This document shows, piece by piece, positions 9,950 to 21,103 of a DNA stretch of 64,000 nucleotides. The stretch is from Timema cristinae (Eukaryota > Arthropoda > Insecta > Phasmatodea > Timematidae), in the NCBI GenBank assembly GCA_039000515.1, contig JBCFYV010000935.1, forward strand, positions 58,476,346 through 58,540,345, given 5' to 3'. A model generated the notes under the pieces. It worked only from the letters and a program-made list of their open reading frames with translations. It made no database searches and was not told the DNA's origin. Within the stretch, counting starts at the first letter, position 1, and each line of letters starts with the position of its first letter. The position numbers and the translations under genes were made by a program.

Positions 9950-10185
9950 ATGGAGGGTGTCATGTGGTCAGCACAACGAACCCTCCGACCACTAAACTCA
10001 GTTTTCTAGACCGGATCTGACACTTCTTTATTCGAATAACTCCTTATTGATCCTCACCGGGCTGAGTTCGACCCCTATCTAGACCCACTGCTTTACAGAT
10101 AAATTTGAGAGTACCGGGTATCGAACCCGGGACTTCTGGATATGTATCCGGTAGCTCTGACCACTTGACCACAGAGGTGGTCAGT
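9950..10185 (-). mobile_element. SINE-D, tRNA-headed
   Basis: On the minus strand it starts CCACCTCTGTGGTCAAGTGG (A-box TGGTCAAGTGG), then CCCGGGTTCGATACCCGGTA, a perfectly paired T-arm with B-box GGTTCGATACC. A non-tRNA body follows. It differs from SINE-A, B and C and lacks their shared 3' module. Only one copy was seen here, so family status is inferred from its tRNA-plus-body structure. Confidence 0.6.
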
Positions 10186-10517
10186 CTCATGAATAAACAA
10201 AATCGGCTTGAAATGAGTTACCTGCTGACATCAGAAATGTGATTATGTTGTCTTCAAAAAATAACTATCTAAATTTATAAAATAAAAGCTTATCTTTTTG
10301 AGATTTTAGCTTGATATATATAAAGTTAAAATAGACAAACGTGTGTTAATGGGTTTTCTAAAATGAATTGTTTGTAATGATGTACATTTTTTCTTCGTAT
10401 AAATGATGAACTAAAACAACGAATAATCTGATATATATGATTGAGATAAAATGTGTTAAAATTTATCAAATGATGACTGTGAGTTTGTTTGATTTAATTT
10501 GATATCACTAATTGTTT
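10186..10517. other. No gene; unassigned AT-rich sequence
   Basis: Nothing recognised. Confidence 0.3.
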
Positions 10518-10850
10518 AGTTTTTAAGGCTGTCCCCTCGGTCAGCGAGAAAGTATCAATCGCTGTCAGACCACACGGCTTAAAATACAATGGGTCTGTGT
10601 CGTTTTCTGGAAAGATTTTATTGTGTCAAAGCTTATATTCCCTCTCGCCCTTCACCAATAACCGTATTTGTCGTGTCAATAAGAAAGAGGGGAAAGAAAA
10701 CTAAGAAACTTATTTCAAGGTAAGGGGGAGGAAAGCTCGCTGCTAGCTCTCACAAATCTTAAAATTTTATGTTGTTAGATTATCAAAAAAATTACTTTAT
10801 TTTTTAGAGAGAGGATAAATATAGGTTTTTTTTAGTCAGTAACTTCACAA
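10518..10850 (+). repeat. Interspersed repeat N, copy 1
   Basis: Paired with 20085-20425. Shared landmarks are GAAAGTATCAATCGCTGTCA, CCACACGGCTT, GTTTTCTGGAA and GAAAGCTCGCTGCTAG. Both copies are plus-oriented and end in similar AT-rich sequence. Unknown class. Confidence 0.65.
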
Positions 10851-11599
10851 GATTAAATAAAGACATTTAAATTAAATAAAAGTACACCTGGCCTGATCAT
10901 GTATCTGATCGAAAGCCATCTTTGACGGCCGGTCATGTTCTTAGGAGTTATTCCGACTGAGGTCTTAGCCCAGATGCCCAGAGCAGTGTGACGACAATAG
11001 ACCGTGACCTCAACCAACCTCAGGAGTGATAGAACAATGTCATCTAGTTCTCTCTTCAGACTAGTGGCGTGGGAGGTGGGTGACCAAACATGGCTCGTGG
11101 GCCACGCATGGAGTGGTTTTTGTTTGTTTTTTTAACCCAGGAGAGGTTGAGGAGTGTATGGACCTTGTGGTGGCTTTAAACATTATATCCCGAGTTATCA
11201 GTAATCCGAGATAATCTCGATCCTCTCAATCTCGTATCATCGGGAATTGTCTTGTGAAGTTTTGAAACAGGAAAGAGTTTACCTTTCTAAATAAAGTCTG
11301 TATCGATCGATAGCTTTCAAAGCGTGGCCGACACGTTTGGCATACCCCTGGTTTTCTCCATTGGCTTTCCTCCATGAGGAAAGTGAAGCTAGCTCGTGAC
11401 TTTCTCTCTGAATCACGGTCCTTGGTTCGGACACCATGATTGATTAGAGGCGAGATCATACGCTCGCAGTAGGGTGAAAGGGAGTAGAGGGGGGGTATGG
11501 AAGCTAGACTTGTGTGTCTGTAGAGCACACCGTAATCCTCTCTCCTTTTGAAAAATATTATTTACAAAGCTTCACGTCTTCCTAAAGTCCGTCCAGCGT
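10851..11599. other. Unassigned, moderately GC-rich stretch
   Basis: 10880-11540 is less AT-rich than average. The longest frame (minus, 11226-11528) has no recognisable domain. Possibly part of an unknown older element. Confidence 0.3.
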
Positions 11600-11812
11600 A
11601 GGAGAGGTGGTAAGCGATAGCTAACAGAAGATTTTAATTGCAAACATAGGATGAAAGTCATGTGAAAATAATTATTATATTCTTAGTATTTTCAATCAAA
11701 AGTACATATTATCAAACGATAATAATACTTCCTTAGGGATTACTGTGTAGTTTTTTTCATGTGAAATTTGAAAAACAAAGAATGGTAGTAAAAGAACAGG
11801 TTTTTTTTTAAC
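11600..11812 (+). repeat. Repeat O copy 2, left part
   Basis: Aligns by eye with 8246-8460. The copy is interrupted at about 11812 and resumes at 12936. Confidence 0.5.
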
Positions 11813-12700
11813 AAGAAATAGTTAGAGAAGAGTGGAGAAGGTGAAGTGGATGGAATGAGGAAATGTTGAGGAGGATAGGAGAGGAAAGGAGTCTGATAAA
11901 TATGATATGGTGATACCGATTTATGATGAGGATGACCCGTGCATGCCCTACGGTTGGGCAGCAATTGTTGTGATACCGCTTTTTGCGTTCATACGTTCCA
12001 TTTGTGTTACTGCGCACTTGCTATCACGCGGCTATGTGATGATCCAATTATATGTTTAGTCCACATAGGGTCTACGTATTAGTTCTTTTTTTTCGTTTAT
12101 AATGGTTGAAATGAGTAAATTTCAATGTTTATATAGGATTTATTTGATTAATTACACTTTTAATACCTTAGATTCAACATTAAAGTGACATAGTTCTTAC
12201 AATCAACTGACGCGGAGAGCCAGAGTCAGAGAGTCATAAGCGTCTCCAGCCCCTTATAGATGACCTACCCCTTGCTTCTTGAACCCCTTGTCTTTAGTGT
12301 TTAAACCAACCAATAGGAGAGTTCTTGGCAGTCTGATGTTGGAAGGTTATCTTCCTATTGGTAAGGAATGGCCAACTCATCACCACACTTTTAAATAGAA
12401 AGGAAGAAGTTTTTTAAACAAAGGATGTTTAAAATGTAATATATTTGAATTTATTTCTGAAAATATCTTATGGCTTTAAACTCAGTAAAATAAATAATAA
12501 TTAATGAAAGTGGTATTAATAATAAAGATATAGCTTGAATTTAGAATCTTGTATTGAAATTAAATCGTTCAATTTTGCTTGGTCATCCATGGATGAAGTA
12601 TTAAAAGGAAAATTTACATATATTGAAAGAAAAATATACTTATTCATAACTTTTTAAATAAACGAGAGGAGCCCAAAACAATACCATTACAATGACAATG
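11813..12700. other. Unassigned sequence inside split repeat O
   Basis: Starts purine-rich (11820-11900). It contains a small inverted pair ACCAATAGGA/TCCTATTGGT at 12309-12363. It ends in a LINE remnant, so all or part may be one 5'-truncated LINE, but no earlier coding block was recognised. Confidence 0.3.
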
Positions 12701-12935
12701 AAAAGAAAAACGTATCGGTTGGGACACGCACTTCTTAGGGATTGTTTAATGAAGAGGCTCATGGGGAGGAAGAGAAAGGGTTTGGGGGAAAGAAGTAGGT
12801 TTGGAATGATAACAGATATCAAGAAAGAAGGAAGCTACTGAAAGAAGACGCTCAGGATCGAAGAAAATGCAAGATGTCCAGTTGATATCTGTCTCAGGAC
12901 AGAGTCACAGAAGAAGAAAAGAAGAAAATAATGGA
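12701..12935 (+). pseudogene. LINE reverse-transcriptase C-terminal tail, remnant
   Basis: One reading frame gives YRLGHALLRDCLMKRLMG, then KRKGLGERSRFGMITDIKK, then EGSY-stop-KKTLRIEENARCP. This is the recognisable tail of invertebrate LINE ORF2 proteins (W-x-GHxLRRD..KRRRGRPRM..DDIKK..Y..LKRRAEDR..W). The tail lies downstream of the polymerase domain. At least one in-frame stop, no upstream polymerase motifs and a repeat O boundary after it mark it as a dead 5'-truncated copy. Confidence 0.6.
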
Positions 12936-13086
12936 TTAAACGTTATTAATGGCTTATTCACACTTGTATCGTCTTAAAACTTGCCACCATAAATTACAAA
13001 ATAAATATATATTTTTTATAATCTAGAGAAAAAGCAATATAAAATATTAGCTTCAAAATAAAAAATAAAGTTTTTATATTGCAAAC
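12936..13086 (+). repeat. Repeat O copy 2, right part
   Basis: ATAATCTAGAGAAAAAGCAA..AAATATTAGCTTCAAAATAAA matches 8580-8640. Its last 11 bases form the left TSD of the adjacent SINE. Confidence 0.5.
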
Positions 13087-13376
13087 TGGTGGTCTAGGGG
13101 TACGGTGTCAGACTTCTGTGTTGGGGGTCCGGGGTTCAATCCTCGGTCCCGGCACAGATTTATCTGATTGCCAAACCCTTCCTTCACCTCTGACCAGACG
13201 TGTATTAATCACAACTTGTGAATGTGTGGAATGCCAGGCCTCCACCGTGGTTCGGATCCCACGTTAAACTGTAGGTCTCTATTTCATCTCACAATCACTC
13301 TACCATTACACATTAGCGTAAGTGCGTATAACCCGAAGGGGTAGTAAGACACGGTGTTAATAATAATAATAATAAT
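13087..13376 (+). mobile_element. SINE-A copy with 11-bp TSD
   Basis: Full family order on the plus strand: head TGGTGGTCTAGGGGTACGGT, B-box GGTTCAATCC, body, 3' module and (AAT)n tail. It is bounded by a perfect duplication ATATTGCAAAC at 13076-13086 and 13377-13387, the mark of target-primed insertion by a LINE machinery. The 5' end lacks a few bases relative to the copy at 46337. Confidence 0.93.
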
Positions 13377-13387
13377 ATATTGCAAAC

Positions 13388-13988
13388 GCATGCTCCGTTC
13401 CAGGTACCAATGACCCCCCATTCCGTCTGGTCAAGGGCGCGATAATAAACAGGTCCCACTCCAGGCCTAGATAGATAGAGGGGGATTGTGAAGTAGACCA
13501 GCTTATCGGCGGTGGTTATTATTGACCGACATTGTCAAGGGCTTCCTCTGATACCGCACGCTACCTGTCAGGTCGACAAGGGTTCACTCACCGGCGGAGG
13601 GGGCGGGAACACGGGAACAAACTTGAACAATGTTATCAACATAAATTGTTACGAAACAATAGCACATACTTTCTTATATTATAGTTTAATGTATTGTTGA
13701 ACATAAAGTTGTATAATTAATCCCTTTGATCCAGGTAAGACCTTAGTCAACGGGGGTTCAACCCCCCCTGTCCCCCGAGATTTTTGGCTTTATTTATGGT
13801 TCAAACAATCCAAAATAAAGGTACAAGTACAAATTAGGGGGCTGTTTTACCATTAAAAAACACTTCAGATAACTTCTAGAACTGTTTTATCATTTAGAAT
13901 TTTTTTTTTAATCCTCCGGAAATTGGGGGATGTGCCCACCAACATCCCCTACCCCCTCCCGTGAAATTATTGGCTAGCTACTGCCTTG
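13388..13988. other. No gene; unassigned sequence
   Basis: Contains several C-runs (13748-13775, 13940-13970). A segment at 13855-13910 resembles the unit of the degenerate array at 22830-23690. No coding feature. Confidence 0.3.
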
Positions 13989-14208
13989 AATCCAGGCCTA
14001 GACCGGCCTGCTGATGACGGGGAGATTGGGGCGCGAATCTCGGCCAGGTGTACTGAGGGTAGGTTTTTCCTAAATAGTTTATCACTCTTCCTCCACACAA
14101 ATATGGGTACACTTCCTCGGAAATTCAACCTACCTCATCTTTAACAAATTAATGTAACCCGTGCATATGCGTACAACCGTAGTAGTAGTAAGTAGGACAC
14201 GGGGCGCG
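13989..14208 (+). repeat. SINE-C copy, headless
   Basis: Starts near the anticodon-arm equivalent (GGCCTGCTGATGACGGGGAG), then a mutated B-box GCGCGAATCTC and body. The 3' module is badly decayed to GTACAACCGTAGTAGTAGTA. Confidence 0.7.
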
Positions 14209-14465
14209 TGGAAATAACTTCGATGCTTGTCGCAACAATATTAAAAAAATAAATATATTATTACCTTATTTTGTATCGTCGTGTTTTGTCATGTTTTATC
14301 AGCAATCACATTGTTACAGAAAATTGACAGACAAGTCTTTGTGATAAAACACAACGCGACTCTATTGAGAGGAGTTTAGATAGCGAGCTGACGTAACGCC
14401 AATCAACTGCAAACCACGTCAATTCCATTTGATCACCCCGCGTCTTCTATACTTTTTTTTTGTTT

Positions 14466-14716
14466 TAGCACCGCGTCTTACTACCCATTCGGGCTGTACG
14501 CTTATGTAATAATTACGCAAATTGTTTTAGGAATGATAAAGATTATATTTATAGGAAGTGTACTCACTTTTTGCGTGAAGGGAGAGGGGAAAACCATTTT
14601 ATAAAAAAAAACACCCTTAAGTACAAATGACCGGGATTCAAACCCTGATCTCCCCGATCATCAGCAGGCCAATCTAACTCGGGAGTGACGCCTCAGATAA
14701 TTCGGCTACTGAGACG
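14466..14716 (-). mobile_element. SINE-C copy, near full length
   Basis: In reverse: 3' module CACCGCGTCTTACTACCCAT, body, B-box (GGGATTCAAACCC) and head ending GTGACGCCTCAGATAATTCG. Its head end overlaps the hairpin at 14712-14750. Confidence 0.8.
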
Positions 14717-14750
14717 AGTGTCAATTCCTAATTACTTTTGACACTCGTCT
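14712..14750. repeat. Small perfect hairpin, 13-bp arms
   Basis: Arm AGACGAGTGTCAA at 14712-14724 pairs with TTGACACTCGTCT at 14738-14750 across a 13-base loop. Its last two bases are the first of the next hairpin. Confidence 0.85.
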
Positions 14751-14841
14751 GTCTGTGTGAACTGTGTAAACACTAATGTTTAAATTGTTATATATTTATT
14801 AGCAATTTAAACATTAGTGTTTACACAGTTCGCACAGACAG
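14749..14841. repeat. Long near-perfect hairpin, 39-bp arms
   Basis: Left arm 14749-14787 and right arm 14803-14841 are reverse complements with one mismatch, separated by a 15-base AT loop. No flanking TSD was found. An RNA read through it would fold into a precursor-like stem. Confidence 0.9.
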
Positions 14842-14929
14842 TATTGAATTAAACAAAAAACTAGTCCATATAATTTTGGGTATGTGGCGCAGGACTAGCA
14901 TACCCAGAGAATACGCCACTGGAATAAGA

Positions 14930-15625
14930 GTATTGCCAATCAGATGTTGCTGTTGGGTTAGATATTGACAAAACCATTAAAAGTACGAGTTTGTTGTTTA
15001 CTGGAATGAACACAAAACTATTTTCTTTAACTCAATACATATATAGAACCGTAAAGATAGTTTAAAGGTTGAAATTTTCCACTCTAAAATGTCCAAAAAT
15101 TAATATATTTCCTTGGATCACTAAGATATAAATACCCGGGAACGTAAAGTGTCTGGTATAGGAGCGAAGAATTGATATTTCAGTAGGGGTGTGCGAGGAA
15201 GGCATTTTTCACTTAGGTTCGGGTTCGAGTCGAGTTTTAATGAAAACGAGTATATTTCGGGTTTGAATAGAATAGAGCAATATTTGTACAAGAAATATTT
15301 CAAGTTGAATTTTTGTATAAAATTTGAAGTTTTCGAGAAAAAAAAGATCGAAAATTTCGAGTATACTCAAATGTTTCAAGGTTTTGTTAAAATCTTCGAG
15401 TCGGTATTAAAACTCGACTCGAACTCAAATATCTATGACTCGTAATGACGTAGTTTAACAGGCGGGTCACAACAACACAAATTGTGTTGACATTTATATT
15501 TTCCTCCTACCTTTCTTGTTCTCCTACTCCTGGGCAGTTTCACCCAGTAACGTCATAAACTCACTTGGTTTCGGGCGTTTATGAGTTTCTTCTCGACTGT
15601 TCTAGAGCTTTTAAAATATATACTA
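14930..15625 (+). repeat. Repeat G copy 2, carrying an inverted-repeat insert
   Basis: 14930-15180 and 15480-15625 match copy 1 (3240-3640). The middle, about 15185-15450, has no counterpart there. It carries inverted arms GGTTCGAGTCGAGTTTTAAT (about 15222-15241) and ATTAAAACTCGACTCGAACT (about 15406-15425), so it is probably a small DNA element inserted in repeat G. Confidence 0.6.
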
Positions 15626-16280
15626 CCAAGAGGTCAACATAATATCATCTTGTATCTATTGTATTTGTTTGTGTACTATTAGTTCTATAAAAGTCACACA
15701 TTGACCACGGTTAAAACAAACCAGTGTCGCAACAGTGTAATCTATTCCAGGGTTCTTACTTGTCGTGTCTTTATCTTTTTCTTCCTTCACACTGCCCTCA
15801 CTTATTTATCTCCTTTTTAAACATAGAACATTGGACCTCAAGAAAAGTTGATCCCGAAACGATTCGACCCTCGAACCGAAGATCCCGCCGCCCCGACAGA
15901 GAAAAACAAGTGACGCTCTAGACGATAGGATCGGATCAATTTTTTTTATTTATTTGATAGATTGTTTTATTTATCCCCGCTGCCCTATCGATCTGGGTCG
16001 TGTCCGAACTATTAAGACTTATCTTTCGTTCGGTCAACAAAACGAATAGATATGGGAGGATCAGTGTTTCATATATAAATGTTCGGGATCAAATTATTTT
16101 GAATGACGTTGTAAAGAGGAACTGTTTTTTGTTGTCTGGCATTAAGGCAAGGGTGACCAAGATGTCGATCGTGATCAACTGACCGATCGCAAAAGTGCTT
16201 TTTGACCGAGCAAAACGAGGTTCTGTTTTAACTTGTCTGTCTGTCGAAATCTTTGTTCCTGGAGAATTGCCAAATGCATA
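15626..16280. other. No gene; unassigned sequence
   Basis: Short frames without domain features. 15830-15905 is locally GC-rich (CCCGAAACGATTCGACCC..) but not recognisable. Confidence 0.3.
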
Positions 16281-16281
16281 G

Positions 16282-16625
16282 CCCAATTTTAACGAAATTT
16301 GTCAGGGAGATTTTTTGAAACTAGACCTAGCGGTGTTTACGGATAGTTTTTCGATCTGGTTTTCCGTTTACAGACTGAAAAATCTGTCTCTTTGTTTGTT
16401 ACGCAATGAAATGCCGAATGATTGGACCAATTTTAACGAAATTTGGCAGGGAGAATTTTTGATATTGGGTCAAACAATTTTTACGAATAGTTTTTCGATC
16501 TGGTTATCCTTTTACAGACTCAAAAATCTGTATTTTTGTTTGTTCCGTGATAAATGCCAAATTCGCAGAGAAATTTTAACGAAATTCGGTAGGGATATTA
16601 TATGAACCTAAGACGAACGAAGTTT
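16282..16625 (+). repeat. Tandem repeat, ~141-146-bp unit
   Basis: The landmark ATTTTAACGAAATTTGKCAGGGAG occurs at about 16284, 16430 and 16571. Between landmarks, TAGTTTTTCGATCTGGTT and TACAGACTSAAAAATCTG repeat in register. About 2.4 units. A partial open frame across it is a by-product. Confidence 0.8.
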
Positions 16626-17457
16626 GCTCATAGTTATTCAATGTGGCTATCCGTTTCAATATGATGGACATTTAAAAGGTTTTTCACTTAATAGCTCATT
16701 TCGAGTACTTAGAGCATACTTATTTTTAGCATATATTCCAAGACTGACGTCTTAAGCCATGTGATCAACAGTTATTCTCTGTGATTATAATGTGCTATTG
16801 AATATAGTATTCATTTGTTTACTGTATAACTTGATCACCAAGGAGAATAAAATAATATTATCTACAAATCCAAGGAGAAATTATAGGAGATGTTTAAACT
16901 TGAAATCCAAAGATAAATTTTAAGACTGAAGTAACGACAATTATTATCATCCGTGCTCTAAGTTACTACAGTGGAATTTTCATAGGAAATGTATTTTAGA
17001 AATTAATATAAACTTTTTTTTTTCGACGAGCATTGTAAAAATGTTGACTATATATATTATTAGTTTTATTGTATAGGTATTGATAGACAGAAGAAAAAAT
17101 AGCGCACCATTTCTAAATTATGTTTATGTATCCATATTAAATATACCACGTATGTCATTCAAAAGGTACACGTGTCACAGGCTGAAAATCATTGGTTTAG
17201 ATTCTTGATTTATATAATGCGCGTCTAATAAATACTTCTCTTTTAAATATTAAAAATAATGATGATGTTTAAGAGATTTCACAGCTTGCGCCCGAGTATA
17301 TTCTAAGTTTCTTGAGAGTAATATTCTGATGTTGATTGTTCGGTGGGTAGCTCAAGGTTAAGGTATTAACTTTTAAATCATGTTTTGAGATAAGATTGTG
17401 TCAAGGAGTGGGTGTTCATTCTCCCAACGAAATAAAAAAGTTGGCCCCCTTTTTTTT
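16626..17457. other. No gene; unassigned AT-rich sequence
   Basis: Nothing recognised. Confidence 0.3.
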
Positions 17458-17599
17458 TCAGCCGCTTATGTACACTCCGTTTATCCTGCAAGGGGTAACA
17501 AGTATTACCTTGACTGAATTACACTATGCCCATATCTTACAAGTTACAACATAGTGCATCCATCCAAGGTAAGCTTGCTACCTTTTAGGGTAAATAAGG
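17458..17599 (+). repeat. Interspersed repeat I, copy 1
   Basis: Matches 28420-28600. Shared landmarks are GTTTATC, GGATTACACTA-like TGAATTACACTATG, CCATATCTTACAAG and CATCCAAGGTAAGCTTGCTA. Unknown class. Confidence 0.55.
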
Positions 17600-17602
17600 G
17601 TA

Positions 17603-17971
17603 GGGGTCGTCCAAAATTACGTAAGTTTTTTTTGGGGGTGGGGAGGGTAGGGAGGGGTTCAGTATTTTCTTACTTTCTTACAAGGTGGGGGTGGGGGGTC
17701 AAAATACATCTCACACAAGTTTTTTTTAATCCATTTTTATGGTGAGACAAAATCTAAATAAAAAGGTCAGAAAATAAATATATTAACTATAAAATTTCAC
17801 TTATATTTAAACGATTAAAATAATCTAATTTATCAAATTGTAAAAAATTACATAAGAAAGAGGGGGGAAGGTGACGAAAAACCTTTATAATTCCTAAAGT
17901 GGAGGAAAAAGAGGAGAGGGAGATCGAAAATCATGAAAAAAAAAAGCTTTACGTAATTTAAGGACGACTCC
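17603..17971. mobile_element. MITE with ~20-bp TIRs and GTA flanks
   Basis: The left end GGGGTCGTCCAAAATTACGT mirrors the right end ACGTAATTTAAGGACGACTC. Both sides are flanked by GTA (17600-17602 and 17972-17974), consistent with a 3-bp target duplication. It is 369 bp with no coding capacity. A related end occurs at 53676. The superfamily is not certain; a 3-bp TSD hints at PIF/Harbinger, whose usual site is TWA. Confidence 0.75.
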
Positions 17972-17974
17972 GTA

Positions 17975-18208
17975 CGTGTATTATTACAACCTCTGGGACT
18001 TAACTCCAAGTGGCATCAACCGGAGATCGAACCCTGAGGTACTCGGAAAGGGAAGTAGTTACTCTCACGGTTATTAAAATAAATGAGTTCGAGAAAAAGG
18101 TCACTTCTTAAGACCGGAATTCAACATTAGAAACGTTGTTGAGGGACTACTCATAGAATGTCCTCCTACCTACCTTCCGACAAATAAGTTGCTACACTAG
18201 GTCACAGC
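17975..18208. other. No gene; tRNA-like scrap
   Basis: GGAGATCGAACCCTGAGG near 18020 looks like an isolated reversed B-box of a decayed SINE. Nothing else seen. Confidence 0.3.
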
Positions 18209-18560
18209 CTGTGACGGAACTGCGAGCCTTATCCTGGATATCATCTCTGAGGGAACTGCAAGCCTGGCTATCATATATGAGGGAACTGCGAGCCTTACCC
18301 TGGATATCATCTCTGAGGGAACTGCAAACCTGGATATCATCTATGAGGGAACTGCGAGCCTTACCCTGAATATCATCTCTGAGGGAACTGCAAGCCTTAC
18401 CATGGATATCATCTCTGAGGGAACTGCAAGCCTGGCTATCATATATGAGGGAACTGCGAGCCTTACCCTGGATATCATCTCTGAGGGAACTGCAAGCCTG
18501 GATATCATCTATGAGGGAACCGCAAGCCTTACCCTGGATATCATCTCTGAGGGAACTGCA
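18209..18560 (+). repeat. Minisatellite, alternating ~31/37-bp units
   Basis: Eleven copies of the core GAGGGAACTGCRAGCCT, joined by either GG(C/A)TATCATMTATGA or TACCCTGGATATCATCTCTGA. The two spacer types alternate, giving a higher-order repeat of about 68 bp. It is open in two plus frames only because the units avoid stops. Confidence 0.93.
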
Positions 18561-18865
18561 TGGTTACTATTGCAAAATAGCGTTGTCGTTCTTTTGTTTT
18601 CGTGTGGTCAATCTCCCCTCAAATATGAGACAAACTTCGCAACGCTGGATAGTCAATGTTGCCAGTAGCTCCCTCTTACCCCAGCACACCACCTTCCAAC
18701 ATAACTGAGAGCGAGGAGATTTGGCAACAGTTAACCGAGAGAGAGAATGGAGATATGTCTTCCCTCCATTATGACACGCAGTTCCCGCAAAGGTGATATT
18801 CGGTGTAGTATCATATTATTGTAATATCAGCCTTTGCTATGTGTCTAGCTCTGATAGTCTCTTTC

Positions 18866-18868
<3 letters not shown>
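18561..18868. other. No gene; unassigned sequence
   Basis: Nothing recognised. Confidence 0.3.

Positions 18869-18938
<70 letters not shown>
18869..18938. repeat. Compound (AT)n-(GA)n microsatellite
   Basis: About 50 bases of AT dinucleotides with one interruption, followed by about 20 bases of GA. Confidence 0.95.
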
Positions 18939-18955
18939 TATCACTGTGAGATTAG

Positions 18956-18990
18956 CGGCTTAGACCATTCGGTCACCGAAGCGGGTTTTA
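18956..18990 (-). repeat. SINE-C head scrap
   Basis: TTAGACCATTCGGTCACCGA is the reverse of a SINE-C tRNA-like 5' end. The rest has apparently been replaced by the microsatellite. Confidence 0.55.
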
Positions 18991-20084
18991 ATAATATTAC
19001 ATTACTAAGAAAACACATAAATTATAAACAAATGATGGTTAATTTCAATACCTCTCTGATACCAGGGTGTAACTACTCATGTGATTAAAAGTATTGGAAC
19101 AAAAGTCTCTAATGGTTGACAGCTCAAAAAGTAACTAGATATAATCCCTAATACATCCATCCCTACGCCAACAGCTGACATCTGTCACTTTGGATAACTG
19201 TAATGAAAACATATGGTATTGTATGAATTTGATAGTTAACCACAGTAATACAGGTCAATATTATTTATATATTTATTTGAGGTCGGGCACAAAGATTATT
19301 TATCGTTTTATTACACTTTAAAAAAATATTATCCACATCACTTTCACAAAAGGTCTAGCTAACATAGCTTCAAAATGGCGACCGATGAATTTAAACCATG
19401 TGATTGAACATGGCGGAAACAAGTTCTTTACAATTATGTACCTACGCAATGGATAAAAATATTTTATTCAGATTAATATTTCGAAATACGATAAAATAAT
19501 CATAAAATAATTGATTACATCTATAAAAAAAATGGCAAATATTTTCTCTTTTCCAAGTAAATAGGATTCCTGTATTAAAAGGTCCAAAACGAAGAATAAG
19601 TACTTTTAATTATGTTTAAAATATTGTTTCGGATTAGGTAAAAACGAATGACTAAAAGTTATGAAACGGTGTAAGAAAACGTAAGCTAATGATATTTTTA
19701 ATGTAAAATATAACATGTAATTAAAAAACTTAACATTTATAACAAAACAGTGATCTTTTACAAGTGTTGGAAACCCAAAACCTAAACATATGATCTTTAA
19801 ACTGTCATCCATGTAAAATCCTATCATTAATAGACTTTACTTTCACCACATCCTTACACGACGCACACACACAGTTCCTTCAGAGGTTGTTGCAGAGTAT
19901 ATTCTAGCGGGTAGTCTGAGGAAAGGCGAGAGAAAGTGTTGGAGAGAAAGTGGCCCCCCGAGATCAAATACCGTCGGTAACAAGTTTTCATCCGACAATG
20001 ATACTCTTGTTCAAGACAACAGGATTTCAAAAGAAAACTTATAAGTAAAAATATTGTGTTTGTATTGTAGTCACTTTAGACGAC
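18991..20084. other. No gene; unassigned sequence
   Basis: Contains a piece near 19165-19225 (ATCCCTACGCCAACAGCTGA..CTGTCACTTT..ACATATGG) reminiscent of MITE-M interior or repeat K. No coding feature. Confidence 0.35.
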
Positions 20085-20425
20085 CGTCTCGGACAGCTAG
20101 AAAGTATCAATCGCTGTCAGGCCACACGGCTTGAAAATACGGATGGGTCGGTCTGTGACGTTTTCTGGAACTACTTGTTATTCCCTGTCTAATCTTTTAT
20201 TCACTTTCACTCTTCGCCTACAACCATCTTTGTCGGGTCAATAATAAAAAGGGGAAAGAAAAACACGAAACTTCTAATTTCAGGGTAAAGAGGAAAGCTC
20301 GCTGCTAGTTCTAAAATATCTTAAAATTTTCAATTGTTAGCTTATCAAAAAGTTACTGTATTTGTTAGAGAAAAGCTAAATATAGAGTCCTTTATTTTTA
20401 ACAAGACTAGTCACATAGTTACGCG
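20085..20425 (+). repeat. Interspersed repeat N, copy 2
   Basis: See 10518-10850. It has the same order of landmarks and somewhat diverged spacing. Confidence 0.65.
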
Positions 20426-20878
20426 AATATGCTCAAAAAACTAGTTTAAAATGAGCTAATGTTAAATTTTCGCAAATTTTGTTTCTATTAATAAAGAGCC
20501 TACTGGAATCTTTCGAATTTATTTTGGCGTGAACCATATTTTGAAATAACTGATCGTAGCGTTAAATATTACGTTTGAGCTGAACATCTGTGGGGCAATT
20601 TCTCGCTTACCGAGGCGGCTTCCTTTACTGGAGAGATGTTTTTTTCGCACCTGTTACAAAGTCCCGAGGAAGATTAAACTCACCGAGACTTGAACTAACA
20701 TGTCCATCTTATTTATCTCCCACTTCGACCATGGCTTATGTTTTTTTTTAAACAAATATCTTAAAAGGTTTACTAGCTGTAGTAGATGTGCTTTCGATGA
20801 TGGCTGGTGCAATACTGACGAAAATATTGTCCCATCCCTAACATGTTCAATAAAGTACTGACAGTGTTACTGTCAAAC
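20426..20878. other. No gene; unassigned sequence
   Basis: Nothing recognised. Confidence 0.3.
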
Positions 20879-20880
20879 TA

Positions 20881-21101
20881 CAGTAGCACCGTGGCTTCTT
20901 TGGTGCTGACTGACAGCTGACGGCTTTGGAAAGTTACCAGACCAAATTATGTATCCCTACGCCGAACCATATGATCTGCAAAAACATGTGTTTAGCAGCT
21001 GTCACTTCTGACAGTCAAAATTTAGGTATATACCTAAATGTTGACTGTCAGAATTCGGCTGTGAGCTGTCAGTCAGCACCAAAGAAGCCATGGGGCTACT
21101 G
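20881..21101 (-). mobile_element. MITE-M copy 2
   Basis: Inverted relative to copy 1, with TA at 20879-20880 and 21102-21103. The left end is mutated (CAGTAGCACCGTGGC). The interior palindrome TTTAGGTATATACCTAAA is intact. Confidence 0.92.
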
Positions 21102-21103
21102 TA

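Noticed and set aside
17603..17971. Calling this MITE a confirmed PIF/Harbinger
   Set aside because: The GTA flank is three bases but not the usual TWA, and no related transposase is present; the superfamily is left open.
18402..18708. Two overlapping 87-88-codon repeat frames
   Set aside because: They follow the minisatellite at 18209-18560 and end soon after it.
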